Assembly: GCF_007845675.1 (NCBI RefSeq)
Contig: NZ_VOBR01000009.1
Location: forward strand, 227,317-291,316
DNA length: 64,000 nucleotides
Reading direction: 5' to 3'
Origin: Lentzea tibetensis
GTDB taxonomy: Bacteria; Actinomycetota; Actinomycetes; Mycobacteriales; Pseudonocardiaceae
Positions within the stretch are counted from its first letter, which is position 1; every line of letters starts with the position of its first letter. The notes beneath the pieces were generated by a model. That model was not told the DNA's origin and ran no database searches. It was given only the letters and a program-made list of their open reading frames with translations. Both the position numbers and the translations under genes were made by a program. Of the stretch, positions 8,473 to 17,046 are shown piece by piece.

Positions 8473-9802
8473 CCGTCGCGCCGGTGTCCGCGTCCGGCTG
8501 ACCGCGCTGGCGGTGCTGGTCGTGGGGCTGGGGCTCGTCGCGGGCGGCTGGGTCGCGCTGACGCTCGTGCGGGACCGGCTGACGAGCAACGCCGAGGACG
8601 AGGCGCACCGGCAGGCCGACGCGGTCGTGCCGATGATCGTGAACGGCCTGCCGCCCGCGTTGCCGTCGCTCGTGCAGATAGTCGAACGCGACGGCACCGT
8701 CGCCGCCGCGGGCTCCGAGCTGGCGCACACCCGGCTGCTCGCGCTGTGGCCCGACGACGGCCCGGTCACCGGCACGTCCCGGCTGCCGGACGGCGAGCAC
8801 CACGCCGTCGCGGGCGTCGTCGGCGCCGTGAACGGACGGCCGGTCGCGGTGTACGCGGCGGCGTCGCTGGAGCACGCCGACGAGGGCGTGGAGGCGGCGG
8901 CGTCCGCGCTCGTGATCATCGTGCCGCTGCTGCTCGTCGCCGTCGGCGGGACCGCGTGGCTGGTGGTCGGCAGGGCGCTGCGCCCGGTCGAGGCGATCCG
9001 CGAGCGGGTCACCGAGATCACCGGCAGCCAGCTCGACCGGCGCGTGCCCGAACCGGCGTCCGACGACGAGATCGGCAGGCTCGCCCGCACGATGAACGAG
9101 ATGCTGACGAGGCTGGAGCAGACGCACGAGCGCCAGCGCCGCTTCGCCGCCGACGCCGCGCACGAGCTGCGCAGCCCGCTGGCCAGCCTGCGCACCCGCC
9201 TCGAGGTCGGCCTCGCGCACCCGGCCGGCACCGACTGGGTCCGGCTGGCGGGCGAGGTGCACCGCGAGGCCGTCCGGCTCGGCGGCCTCACCGACGAGCT
9301 GATCGTGCTGGCACTGACCGACGGCGTCTCGGAGCCCGTCGAGTGGGTCGACCTGGACGAGGTGGTGCTGACCGAGATCGACGCCGTCCGCGCCCGAGGC
9401 GTGGTGGACGTCGAGCTGTCGCCGTTCTCGGCGGCGCGGCTGCGCGGCCGGACGGGCGAGCTGGGCCGGGTCGTCCGCAACCTGCTGGACAACGCCGAAC
9501 GCCACGCGCGGCACCGGATCACCGTCGGGCTGCGCGCGGAGGAGCGGTTCGCGGAGCTCGTCGTGGCCGATGACGGTCCGGGGATCCCGGCGCCCGACCG
9601 GGAGCTGGTGTTCGAGCGGTTCTTCCGGTCGCAACGGGCCCGTGAACGCGACTCCGGCGGTGCGGGGCTCGGGCTGGCGATCGTGCGCGAGGTGACCGAG
9701 CGGCACGGCGGACTCGTGTGGCTCGCCGAGTCCGCTGAAGGCGCCTGCTTCCACGTGCGGCTCCCCCTCACGGCGGACGGCGGAAGTCAGCTCTCGGTCT
9801 GA
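8462..9802 (+). CDS. Sensor histidine kinase (partner of the OmpR-type regulator)
   Basis: 446 residues. Two membrane helices (about 12-38 and 152-175) flank a small ~110-residue extracellular sensor domain. Then come a HAMP linker, the HisKA motif FAADAAHELRSPLASLRTR with phospho-acceptor His234, and an HATPase domain with NLLDNAERHA, DDGPGIP and GAGLGLAIV. It phosphorylates the co-encoded response regulator, whose gene it overlaps. The kinase is complete. Its stimulus is unknown, though linkage to ABC exporters resembles envelope-stress or antibiotic-sensing modules. Confidence 0.93.
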   Translation: MAGSRRAGVRVRLTALAVLVVGLGLVAGGWVALTLVRDRLTSNAEDEAHRQADAVVPMIVNGLPPALPSLVQIVERDGTVAAAGSELAHTRLLALWPDDGPVTGTSRLPDGEHHAVAGVVGAVNGRPVAVYAAASLEHADEGVEAAASALVIIVPLLLVAVGGTAWLVVGRALRPVEAIRERVTEITGSQLDRRVPEPASDDEIGRLARTMNEMLTRLEQTHERQRRFAADAAHELRSPLASLRTRLEVGLAHPAGTDWVRLAGEVHREAVRLGGLTDELIVLALTDGVSEPVEWVDLDEVVLTEIDAVRARGVVDVELSPFSAARLRGRTGELGRVVRNLLDNAERHARHRITVGLRAEERFAELVVADDGPGIPAPDRELVFERFFRSQRARERDSGGAGLGLAIVREVTERHGGLVWLAESAEGACFHVRLPLTADGGSQLSV

Positions 9803-9880
9803 CTACACCGAAACGGCGTTGTGGTTCCGTTGGAATCGCTACGGTCGCCGTGCTCGTTCACGTCTCAAGGGGGAGAAGAG

Positions 9881-10417
9881 ATGAGCGATCGGAAAGTGTT
9901 GGCGGTGCTCATAAAAGCCGGGGACACAGCACTGGACCGGCCACTGGGGGTAGGCGGGCTGATCAACGAGAACGTGGCGCTGGTCGTGCTCGACGAGAAG
10001 GCCGAGCTGGGCAGCCTCGCCGAGCTCGAGGTGCTGATCACGCCGGTTCCGCTGGCGGACGGCGACGTGGTCGAACGGATCAAACCCGCGGCCGCCATGG
10101 TCGGGAAGCTGAACGGCACCAGCGAGACCATGGCAGGCATCCGGCTCGCGCACCCGTCCCGGCACGGACGCGGCTGCCCGACGACCCGCGACGCCCTCGT
10201 GCTGGAACTGGCCGCCGAGAAGGACGTCTGGCGAGCCGGGCAGAAGCTCGGCGACCTCGGCGACCGGCTGTCCGACGTCGAGATCACCAAGGCGCTGGAG
10301 AACGCCCGCGCCGCGGAGGAGGAGTACAGCGCACGCGAGCTCCGGTTCCTCGGCGAGCCGACCGCCGAGGAGATCGGCGCGAACTGCGCCATGGGGTGCG
10401 GAGAGAACTGTCGTTAG
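9881..10417 (+). CDS. Uncharacterised protein with Cys-rich tail
   Basis: 178 residues, no family recognised. ATG 9881 was chosen because GGGGGAGAAG precedes it closely. The first ~100 residues alternate hydrophobic strands and Gly turns (GGLINENVALVVLDEKAELG, ELEVLITPVPL), faintly like a degenerate trypsin fold, but no catalytic triad is visible. A charged helical part follows. The protein ends in GANCAMGCGENCR, three Cys at four-residue intervals, which could bind metal, take a modification or be lipid- or disulfide-linked. It has no signal peptide. It sits between two two-component systems, 24 bp before the second kinase gene. Confidence 0.7.
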   Translation: MSDRKVLAVLIKAGDTALDRPLGVGGLINENVALVVLDEKAELGSLAELEVLITPVPLADGDVVERIKPAAAMVGKLNGTSETMAGIRLAHPSRHGRGCPTTRDALVLELAAEKDVWRAGQKLGDLGDRLSDVEITKALENARAAEEEYSARELRFLGEPTAEEIGANCAMGCGENCR

Positions 10418-10441
10418 CCCGCCTGAGCGGAAAGGTTGGGA

Positions 10442-11611
10442 ATGAGCGTCCGCCTCAAGGACCTGGCACTGGCCACCGCCCTGTTCGTCCTCGACGTCCT
10501 CGGGTTCTGGGCGCTCAACGTCACGTCGGCGCCGACGGTGTGGGTCGCGATCGGCGCCGTCGCGCCGATCGCGCTGGCGTGGCGCAGGGAGCATCCGGTC
10601 GCGGTGTTCTGGGTCGTGTGGGCGCACACCGTCGCGCTGCTGGGTCTCATGCCCGCACCGGGACCGCGTCCGACGTTCGTCATGCTGCTCGCGCTCTACA
10701 CGGTCGCGGTGTACGGCGGCCGGAAGTGGTCCGTGGTCGCGCTCGCGGTGTCCGTGGCGCCGATCGCCGGCTACCTGTGGCGCGAGTACCAGATCGCGCC
10801 GCCGGGCAAGGAGCTCACCTGGGTGATCACCAGCGGCCCCTTCTACCTGATCGTCTACGTCAGCGCGTGGGCCGTGGGGCGGTGGAGGGAGTCGCACCGG
10901 AGGTTCGTGCTCGAGTCGCAGCGGCGCGAGGAGGCGGAGGCCTACCTCGCGGTCGCGGCGGAGCGGAACCGGATCGCCGCCGAGCTGCACGACATCGTGG
11001 CGCACTCGGTGACGGTGATGGTGCTGCAGGCGGCAGGGGCGCGGCGGTCGGACGTCAGCCAGGACGTCGAGCGGGCGCTCGCCAACATCGAGTCCGCCGG
11101 GCAGCAGGCGATGGTCGAGCTGCGCAGGTTGCTCAAGCTCGTGCAGGACGGCGGGGAACAGCACCACTTCCAGCCGCCGCCCGGTGTGCGGCAGGTGGCC
11201 GGACTGGTCGAGGTGATCAGGTCGGCGGGCCCGTCCGTCGAGCTGCTCGAGCAGGGCACGCCCGGCGAGCTGGCGCCGAGCGTCGACCTCGCCGCGTACC
11301 GGGTCGTGCAGGAGGCGCTCACGAACGTCGCGAAGCACGCCGGTGCGCACGCGCACGCCGTGGTCACGATGCGCTGGGAACTTCAGCAGCTCGTGATCGA
11401 GGTGCGGGACAATGGACGTGAGCAGCGCGCGCCCACTTCGGCCGCGTTGTCGACGGGGCACGGCCTGAGCAAGCTGCGCGAACGCGTGCAGTCGGCGTGC
11501 GGGAAGCTCACCGCGGGCCCCGCCGAGGGGGGCGGTTTCCTGGTGGCGGCCACCCTGCCCACGCAACGGGGGGACGAGACGGATGGCGATTCGGGTCCTG
11601 CTGGCCGATGA
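10442..11611 (+). CDS. NarL-type sensor histidine kinase
   Basis: 389 residues. Four to five membrane helices occupy residues 8-150 with very short loops, so the sensor is membrane-embedded. HisKA_3 follows with AAERNRIAAELHDIVAHSV (His183), then an HATPase domain (VVQEALTNVAKHA, EVRDNG, GHGLSKLRERV). ATG 10442 has AAAGG upstream; the TTG six bases earlier is less likely. It overlaps the following LuxR-type regulator gene by 29 bases. The architecture is the common actinobacterial DesK/LiaS-like kinase that often governs ABC exporters; the signal here is unknown. Confidence 0.92.
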   Translation: MSVRLKDLALATALFVLDVLGFWALNVTSAPTVWVAIGAVAPIALAWRREHPVAVFWVVWAHTVALLGLMPAPGPRPTFVMLLALYTVAVYGGRKWSVVALAVSVAPIAGYLWREYQIAPPGKELTWVITSGPFYLIVYVSAWAVGRWRESHRRFVLESQRREEAEAYLAVAAERNRIAAELHDIVAHSVTVMVLQAAGARRSDVSQDVERALANIESAGQQAMVELRRLLKLVQDGGEQHHFQPPPGVRQVAGLVEVIRSAGPSVELLEQGTPGELAPSVDLAAYRVVQEALTNVAKHAGAHAHAVVTMRWELQQLVIEVRDNGREQRAPTSAALSTGHGLSKLRERVQSACGKLTAGPAEGGGFLVAATLPTQRGDETDGDSGPAGR

Positions 11612-12266
11612 CCAGGACCTCGTGGGCGAAGGCATCGGGATGCTGTTGCAGCGCGAGGACGGCATCGACGTCGTCGGCGACGCCCGCAACGGACGCGAGG
11701 CCGTCGAGCTGGCCCGCGAGCTGCAGCCCGACATCGTGCTGATGGACGTCCGCATGCCCGAGCTGGACGGGGTCGCGGCGACCAGCCTGATCACCGCCGA
11801 CGACTTCGCCGCCGACCCGAACCGGCCGGTCAAGGTGCTGGTGCTGACGACCTACAACGTCGGTGCGGCGGTGCGGGACGCGTTGCGCAAGGGGGCGTCC
11901 GGGTTCCTGCTCAAGGACCGGGCCAGCACCGACCTCGTGGCCGCGGTGAAGGTCATCGCGCGCGGTGAGGCGTGGCTCGATCCGGCGGTCACCCTGGATC
12001 TGATCGCGGAGCTGCGCGCGGTGCCGGAGTCGACGTTCGCGGCGCGCGACCGGCTCAGCCAGCTGACGCCGCGCGAGTCCGAGGTGCTGACGTACGTCGC
12101 GCGTGGCATGTCGAACGCGGAGATCGCGGAACGGCTGGTGCTCGGCGAGGCGACGGTCAAGACGCACGTGAGCCGGATCCTGATGAAGCTCGATCTGCGC
12201 GACCGGGCGCAGGCCGTCGCCGTCGCGTACCAGAACGGACTGGTCAGGGTCACCGGACTCGACTGA
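11583..12266 (+). CDS. LuxR/NarL-family response regulator
   Basis: 227 residues. The receiver domain has acidic pair DDQD, phospho-acceptor Asp55 in IVLMDVRMPELDG, and Lys in LLKD. A C-terminal LuxR-type helix-turn-helix follows (LTPRESEVLTYVARGMSNAEIAERL). It is translationally coupled to the kinase gene by a 29-bp overlap and is its cognate regulator. Targets are unknown; the nearby ABC operons are the natural candidates. No palindromic operator for it was recognised. Confidence 0.94.
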   Translation: MAIRVLLADDQDLVGEGIGMLLQREDGIDVVGDARNGREAVELARELQPDIVLMDVRMPELDGVAATSLITADDFAADPNRPVKVLVLTTYNVGAAVRDALRKGASGFLLKDRASTDLVAAVKVIARGEAWLDPAVTLDLIAELRAVPESTFAARDRLSQLTPRESEVLTYVARGMSNAEIAERLVLGEATVKTHVSRILMKLDLRDRAQAVAVAYQNGLVRVTGLD

Positions 12267-12422
12267 GTACACCCAGAGGGTGATGCGAAAGATCCGATTG
12301 AGGGCTGACGCGCCGCGCGGGTCCGGAGCGGACCATGGAACGTGCGGGGGATGCAGGGGGGAACAGGGGTCAGCGTCGGGTCGAGGGGGTTCGACGCTGA
12401 CCTCGTCCGCCTCTGGGGTTCC

Positions 12423-12902
12423 TTACGAGCGGGGAGCGTGACCGGCCTGGTCGGTCAGCATGCGCAGGCCGCTGACGAGACCACCCGCGAGGTCGCCTTC
12501 CTTGAAGGACGCGACCATGCTCATCACCGCGAGCTTGGCGCCTCGATCGGGCAGCCTGCGGTGCGACTCCTCACCGGTGACGATCTCGACGACGCGCTCA
12601 CCCGGCGACACGGCGACGAGCACCGCGTGCGCGGGCCTGGCCGTCTGCGCGTGCAGCTCCTCGGCACGCGCGCGGCTCTCCTTGCCGAGCTCGCCGAGGT
12701 ACACGCTGAAGTCGAGCCCGGTGCTGCGGCTGGACAACGTCAGCGCCTCGTCCAAAGAGGACAGCTGCGCGGGCGTGAACGGCAGCGACGGGGCGTGCGG
12801 CTCGTACATCTTGGCGACGGACAGCCTGCCGCTGTTCGTGATCGCCTCGCCGATCCCGAGCTCGCGGTCCGGGTCGACGCGCTGAATCTCACCAGTTGCC
12901 AC
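12423..12902 (-). CDS. DUF5130 family protein (TPM-like fold)
   Basis: 159 residues, soluble, no signal peptide. It contains SSRSTGLDFSVYLGELG and AVLVAVSPGERVVEIVTGEESHRRLPD, the pattern of actinobacterial DUF5130 proteins, related to the TPM/Psb32-type fold. GTG 12902 was chosen because AGGGGAGG stands five bases before it. It overlaps the end of the CtaJ-like gene by 14 bp, so they form a pair. The same pair lies beside glbO and aglA in mycobacteria (recalled, not checked), supporting a link to cytochrome oxidase assembly or the envelope. Function not established here. Confidence 0.75.
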   Translation of the reverse strand: MATGEIQRVDPDRELGIGEAITNSGRLSVAKMYEPHAPSLPFTPAQLSSLDEALTLSSRSTGLDFSVYLGELGKESRARAEELHAQTARPAHAVLVAVSPGERVVEIVTGEESHRRLPDRGAKLAVMSMVASFKEGDLAGGLVSGLRMLTDQAGHAPRS

Positions 12903-13131
12903 GGGCACCTCCCCTTGCCGTCCGTCCACCCACGACAGCAGCCTCGGCCTCGGGGGCGCGGCTCAGGCCGGCGGGGTTGGCACTCCACCACACGGGGGCG
13001 TAGCCCCACTCCTGCCCCGGCCGGTACCGGGGAATCCGGGTGGCCTTGGGCCTAATCGTCAGAAGCGTGATCACGCCGTAGATGGCCAGCGGGATCAGCG
13101 CGAAGACGAGCACGGTCTCCACGATGGTCAC
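12889..13131 (-). CDS. ctaJ: Small membrane protein, CtaJ-like (cytochrome oxidase accessory subunit)
   Basis: 80 residues. One N-terminal membrane helix (TIVETVLVFALIPLAIYGVI) is followed by a cytoplasmic stretch with PRYRPGQEWGYAPVWWSANP. That Pro/Trp-rich motif is characteristic of the small actinobacterial protein named CtaJ, a subunit associated with the bcc-aa3 respiratory supercomplex. GTG 13131 is chosen because translation from upstream codons adds an Arg-rich tail before the helix. It overlaps the downstream DUF5130 gene. The assignment rests on motif resemblance and neighbourhood. Confidence 0.7.
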   Translation of the reverse strand: MTIVETVLVFALIPLAIYGVITLLTIRPKATRIPRYRPGQEWGYAPVWWSANPAGLSRAPEAEAAVVGGRTARGGARGNW

Positions 13132-13513
13132 GGCGGTACGGTAACCGACTTCACCCGTGCGCGAGCGGCCGGGCCAGCGTGATCGCGCGTCCCGGTGCGA
13201 TGTCCGGGAGTTTCCCCACACAGGCAGCCGCGATGATGAAGCAACCGGAACTGAGGACTGCGCACGCCTGAGCCGCCGAACCTGTCGTGACGAACATCAC
13301 GTTCCACCGATTCGGACGCTACGCATCGTGTCCATACCGGCCAGTAGAGGCAGTGAGCGCTCTCGTGCGGCGCAGCGGTTACACCCGGTAGGCCTTCACC
13401 CGGACGGCGGCGAACGGGTGCCGGTTTGGGGTCTTGTCCCTGGAACAACCGGCTTCTAGCTTTTCACCTATACGGGTCTTGCGCACCCGCCCGACAGTCC
13501 TGGAGGACACATT
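13132..13513. promoter_or_regulatory. Divergent intergenic region ahead of the octapeptide-repeat gene
   Basis: About 380 bp with no convincing gene, between the CtaJ-like gene (-) and the repeat-protein gene (+). A possible promoter for the latter is TTGTCC (13434-13439), a 17-bp spacer, then TAGCTT (13457-13462). A strong ribosome site GGAGG (13502-13506) stands seven bases before ATG 13514. The promoter call is weak; the ribosome site is clear. Confidence 0.4.
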
Positions 13514-14104
13514 ATGTTCACGACGAGCCGCCCCCAGGCACGCCTCCTCACCCTTCCGAGCTACAAGGACGATTCAGTGCGTATCACGGCCAGTGACTCC
13601 GTTCGCATCACAGCGGGTGACTCCGTTCGGATCACTGCTGGCGATTCGGTCCGCATCACGGCCGGCGACTCGGTCCGCATCACCTGCGGCGACTCCGTTC
13701 GCATCACCGCGAGCGATTCGGTCAGGATCACCGCTGGCGACTCGGTTCGGATCACGATGGGCGACTCGGTGCGCATCACCATGGGCGACTCGGTCCGGAT
13801 CACCATGGACGACTCCGTGCGCATCACGGCGGGCGACTCGGTGCGCATCACCTGCGAAGACTCGGTCCGCATCACGGCTCAGGACTCGGTCCGCATCACG
13901 ATGGACGACTCGGTCCGCATCACCTGCGAAGACTCGGTCCGCATCACGGCAGAAGACTCGGTGCGCATCACGATGAACGACGACTCCGTGCGCATCACGT
14001 GCGAGGACTCGGTCCGGATCACCGCGGAGGACTCGGTTCGCATCACCATGGGCGACTCGGTGCGCATCACGGCGCGCAAGGACGAGCTGGCCCTGGCGGC
14101 CTGA
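13514..14104 (+). CDS. Octapeptide-repeat protein, 21 x DSVRIT-x-x
   Basis: 196 residues with three parts: a 19-residue leader MFTTSRPQARLLTLPSYKD, 21 tandem octapeptides of the form DSVRIT followed by (A/M/C)(G/S/D/E/Q), and the tail KDELALAA. DSVRIT is identical in all 21 copies. One copy (the 17th) has an extra Asn. Cys occurs in copies 5, 12, 15 and 18. V and I face one side and S, R, T the other, as in a beta strand, with x-x-D as the turn, so a beta-solenoid or beta-roll is likely (inference). There is no signal peptide or membrane helix. GGAGG seven bases upstream makes the start secure. No family was recognised and no modifying enzyme lies next to it. Confidence 0.85.
   Translation: MFTTSRPQARLLTLPSYKDDSVRITASDSVRITAGDSVRITAGDSVRITAGDSVRITCGDSVRITASDSVRITAGDSVRITMGDSVRITMGDSVRITMDDSVRITAGDSVRITCEDSVRITAQDSVRITMDDSVRITCEDSVRITAEDSVRITMNDDSVRITCEDSVRITAEDSVRITMGDSVRITARKDELALAA
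13571..14077 (+). repeat. 24-bp in-frame tandem repeat coding for DSVRIT octapeptides
   Basis: 21 direct copies of a 24-bp unit (one of 27 bp) without spacers. Codons vary synonymously: Ser as TCA, TCC or TCG; Val as GTG, GTT or GTC; Arg as CGT, CGC, CGG or AGG; Thr as all four ACN. The peptide does not change at six of eight positions. Confidence 0.95.
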
Positions 14105-14111
14105 CACCGGC

Positions 14112-14636
14112 TCAGGCCGCGGGCTCACCCAGGTACGGCAGCCACTGCGGGTCGGCTTCGGCCACCCCGGCGAGCAGCCGCCAGTGCGGCCCGCGCGGAG
14201 CGGCGGGTACCACGCGCAGCCTCCACCCCAGCTCGGACAGCAGCTTGTCCGCCTTGCGGTGGTTGCACTTCGCGCAGCACGCGACGCAGTTGGTCCAGGT
14301 GTGGGGCCCGCCCCTGCTGCGCGGCACGACGTGGTCGATGGTCTCGGCTCGGCCACCGCAGTACGCGCAGCGGTAGCGATCGCGGTGCATCAACCCGGCA
14401 CGGGTCAGCGGCACCCGGCCGCGATAGGGAACGCGAACGTAGGTGCTCAGCCGGATGACGGACGGCACGAGCACCTCGGACGTCGAGGAGTGCAGCACGA
14501 GACCCGCGGGATCACCGTGCACGACCTCGGCCTTTCCGCACACGACGAGGACGACCGCGCGTCGCAGTGACAGCGCGGTCAGCGGTTCGAACGTGGCGTT
14601 GAGCAGAAGTACCTTGCGTCTTCCCCAGGGGAACAT
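14112..14636 (-). CDS. HNH endonuclease family protein
   Basis: 174 residues from ATG 14636. It begins with RKVLLLNATFEPLTALSLRRAV, the usual N-terminus of actinobacterial HNH proteins, and carries CAYCGG (first zinc-binding pair), IDHVVPRSRGG (catalytic His) and NCVACCAKCNHRKADK (second pair and HNH Asn/His). It is a putative metal-dependent nuclease with no known physiological role. The start is uncertain: the frame is open upstream to 14780, but the extension is low-complexity and GGAGG lies ~20 bases before 14636. It is convergent with the repeat-protein gene. In mycobacteria the same gene sits near glbO (recalled), so it belongs to the conserved backbone. Confidence 0.8.
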   Translation of the reverse strand: MFPWGRRKVLLLNATFEPLTALSLRRAVVLVVCGKAEVVHGDPAGLVLHSSTSEVLVPSVIRLSTYVRVPYRGRVPLTRAGLMHRDRYRCAYCGGRAETIDHVVPRSRGGPHTWTNCVACCAKCNHRKADKLLSELGWRLRVVPAAPRGPHWRLLAGVAEADPQWLPYLGEPAA

Positions 14637-14932
14637 GACCGGGGTATGTCCGGCACCTCCCCCATCGCGATCCCCATCGGGCACGGCGTGCACGGATGAC
14701 TTATTTCGGCATGCGGGGATCACCGGCGCTACCTCACCCGATATGGGGGCGCCGTTGGGGGTCGGTTGTCGGTCTGGCACGCGACCACCTCCACCGGTTC
14801 AGGCATAGCAGACCACAGATCACCCTCAAAAATCACGTGTGATAAGCGACGCGTCATGGATGTGTGATCGAAACTCAGGTGAACGAGCTCCCTAAACGGG
14901 GATGGTTTTCATCGCCCGCTACCCTTGACAAG

Positions 14933-17032
14933 GTGACCGAGGCTCCCTCCACATCTCCGCCCGCGACGATCACGTACCCGCTCGCGGAGCGGCTAAACCT
15001 CATCGAGCACCTGCACGGGCGCGCGGTGGCCGATCCGTACCGCTGGCTCGAGGACGCGAACGACCAGCGGACCGAGACGTGGTCGGGCGAGCAGGACGTG
15101 CTCACGCGGTCCTGGCTGGACGCGATGCCCGGCCGCGAGCGCCTCGGCACCCGGTTGCGCGAGCTGATGCGCACCGGTTCGGTGTCCACCCCGACGTGGC
15201 GCGCGGGCCGCGCGTTCTTCACCCGGCGCGGGCCCGAGCAGGACCACCCGGTCGTCTACCTGCGCGAGCAGGACGGCACGGAGCGCGTGCTGCTGGACGT
15301 GAGCGAGCTGGACCCGTCGGGCCGCACGACGCTGGACGGGTGGTCGCCGTCGCTGGAGGGCACGCGGCTGGCGTACCAGGTCTCGGTCGGCGGCAACGAG
15401 CACTCGCTGCTGCACGTGGTCGACGTCGACAGCGGTGAGCTGATCGAGGGCCCGATCGACCGCTGCCGCTACTCCCCCATCGGCTGGCTGCCGGGCGGCG
15501 AGGAGTTCTTCTACGTGCGGCAGCTCGACCCGGCCGGTCTGCCGGAGGACGAGCAGCTGTTCCACCGCCGGGTGTGGCGGCACCGCGTCGGCGCGGACCC
15601 CGTGACGGACGTCAACGTGCACGGCGACGGCCTCGACCACACCTACTACTACGGGCTCAGCGTGTCGCAGGACGGCCGCTGGCTGGTCGTCAACGGCGCG
15701 CCCGGCACCGTGCGCCGCGACTCGGTGTGGATCGCGGACCTGCACGGCACCGGTGAGCTGAAGCCCGTCATCGACGCGGAGGCGGGCGCGCAGTGCTCGG
15801 CGTTCGTCGCGCGCGACGGGATGCTGTACGTCCACACGTCGCTGAACGCCTCGCGCTTCCGCATCTGCGTCGCGGACCCGGAGCGGCCGACGCCGGAGCA
15901 CTGGGTCGAGCTCGTCGGCGAGGAACCGGACTCGGTCCTGGACGGTCTGCGCTGGCTGAACGGCACCCTCGTGGTGCTGCGCACCAGGCACGCGGTGTCC
16001 GAACTGCACCTGCACGCGACCGACGGCGAGCACCTCGGCCAGATCCCGTTGCCCGGCACCGGGTCCGTGCACGGCATGTCCGTTGTGGACGCGGCGACCC
16101 CGCACGACCGCGACGCGCTGTGGGTCGGCTGGACGGACTTCGTCACGCCGCTGTCGGTGTACCGCTTCTCGCTGTCCTCCGGTGAGACGACGCTGGCCGA
16201 GGCCGCGCCGGGCCGCATCGAGCTGCCCGCGGTGACGACCCAGCAGATCTCCTACGCCTCGCTGGACGGCACGACCGTGCGCATGTTCGTCGTGAGCGGC
16301 GAGCAGAGGCCCGACCTGCCGCGTCCCACGCTGCTGACCGGCTACGGCGGTTTCGCGATCGGCCGCGGCCCCGGTTACAGCGCCACGACGCTGGCCTGGG
16401 TCGAAGCGGGCGGCGTGTGGGTGCACGTGTCGCTGCGCGGTGGTGACGAGGAGGGCGAGGAGTGGCACCACGCGGGCATGCGCGAGCGCAAGCAGAACGT
16501 GTTCGACGACTTCCACGCCGCCGCCGAACGCCTGGTGCGCGACGGCTGGACCACGCCGCAGCAGCTCGCGATCATGGGCGGCTCCAACGGCGGCCTGCTC
16601 GTCGGCGCGGCGCTGACGCAGCGCCCGGAGCTGTACGCGGCCGTGGTGTGTTCAGCCCCACTGCTCGACATGGTGCGCTACGAGAAGTTCCTGCTCGGAC
16701 GGTTGTGGGCGGAGGAATACGGCAGCGCAAGCGTTTCCGACGAGCTCGGCTGGCTGCTCTCCTACTCTCCGTACCATCGCGTCCGGCCCGATGTTGAGTA
16801 CCCTTCGGTCCTGTTCACGGTGTTCGAGTCGGATTCCCGCGTGGACCCCAACCACGCCCGGAAGATGTGCGCCGCGTTGCAACACGCGAGCACGAGTGAT
16901 CCGACCAAGCACCCCGTGCTCATCAGGCGCGAGACCGAGGTCGGTCACGCCGGCCGTTCGGTGAGCCGGACGGTCGCTCTCGCCGTGGACCAGCTGACGT
17001 TTCTGGCCAATGCCACGGGCATGGAGTTGTAG
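14933..17032 (+). CDS. Prolyl oligopeptidase family serine peptidase (S9A)
   Basis: 699 residues. The N-terminal signature [14 protein letters not shown] opens the family. A seven-bladed propeller covers about residues 65-410 and an alpha/beta-hydrolase domain follows. Catalytic Ser551 sits in GGSNGG, Asp in [12 protein letters not shown] and His in TEVGHAG. The enzyme cleaves short peptides after proline in the cytoplasm; no signal peptide is present. GTG 14933 is preferred. TACCCT lies seven bases upstream, suggesting a leaderless mRNA, and homologues start close to the motif above; GTG 14864 is in frame and possible. The MscS gene follows after 14 bp. Confidence 0.9.
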   Translation: MTEAPSTSPPATITYPLAERLNLIEHLHGRAVADPYRWLEDANDQRTETWSGEQDVLTRSWLDAMPGRERLGTRLRELMRTGSVSTPTWRAGRAFFTRRGPEQDHPVVYLREQDGTERVLLDVSELDPSGRTTLDGWSPSLEGTRLAYQVSVGGNEHSLLHVVDVDSGELIEGPIDRCRYSPIGWLPGGEEFFYVRQLDPAGLPEDEQLFHRRVWRHRVGADPVTDVNVHGDGLDHTYYYGLSVSQDGRWLVVNGAPGTVRRDSVWIADLHGTGELKPVIDAEAGAQCSAFVARDGMLYVHTSLNASRFRICVADPERPTPEHWVELVGEEPDSVLDGLRWLNGTLVVLRTRHAVSELHLHATDGEHLGQIPLPGTGSVHGMSVVDAATPHDRDALWVGWTDFVTPLSVYRFSLSSGETTLAEAAPGRIELPAVTTQQISYASLDGTTVRMFVVSGEQRPDLPRPTLLTGYGGFAIGRGPGYSATTLAWVEAGGVWVHVSLRGGDEEGEEWHHAGMRERKQNVFDDFHAAAERLVRDGWTTPQQLAIMGGSNGGLLVGAALTQRPELYAAVVCSAPLLDMVRYEKFLLGRLWAEEYGSASVSDELGWLLSYSPYHRVRPDVEYPSVLFTVFESDSRVDPNHARKMCAALQHASTSDPTKHPVLIRRETEVGHAGRSVSRTVALAVDQLTFLANATGMEL

Positions 17033-17046
17033 GAGGGCACGACCGC

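Noticed and set aside
13561-13875. Long reverse-strand frame of MRTES-type repeats opposite the DSVRIT gene
   Set aside because: It is the mirror of the forward 24-bp repeat; it has no ribosome site and its residues are not kept when forward codons change synonymously.
13571-14077. Possible CRISPR array
   Set aside because: Repeats are contiguous, in frame and without spacers; a ribosome site precedes the frame.
13514-14104. RiPP precursor with 21 cores as a firm call
   Set aside because: No radical SAM, YcaO, lanthionine or protease gene is adjacent; kept only as one hypothesis for the repeat protein.
14832-14843. ATCAC-GT-GTGAT inverted repeat before the peptidase gene
   Set aside because: Too short and lying between several possible starts to be called an operator with any support.
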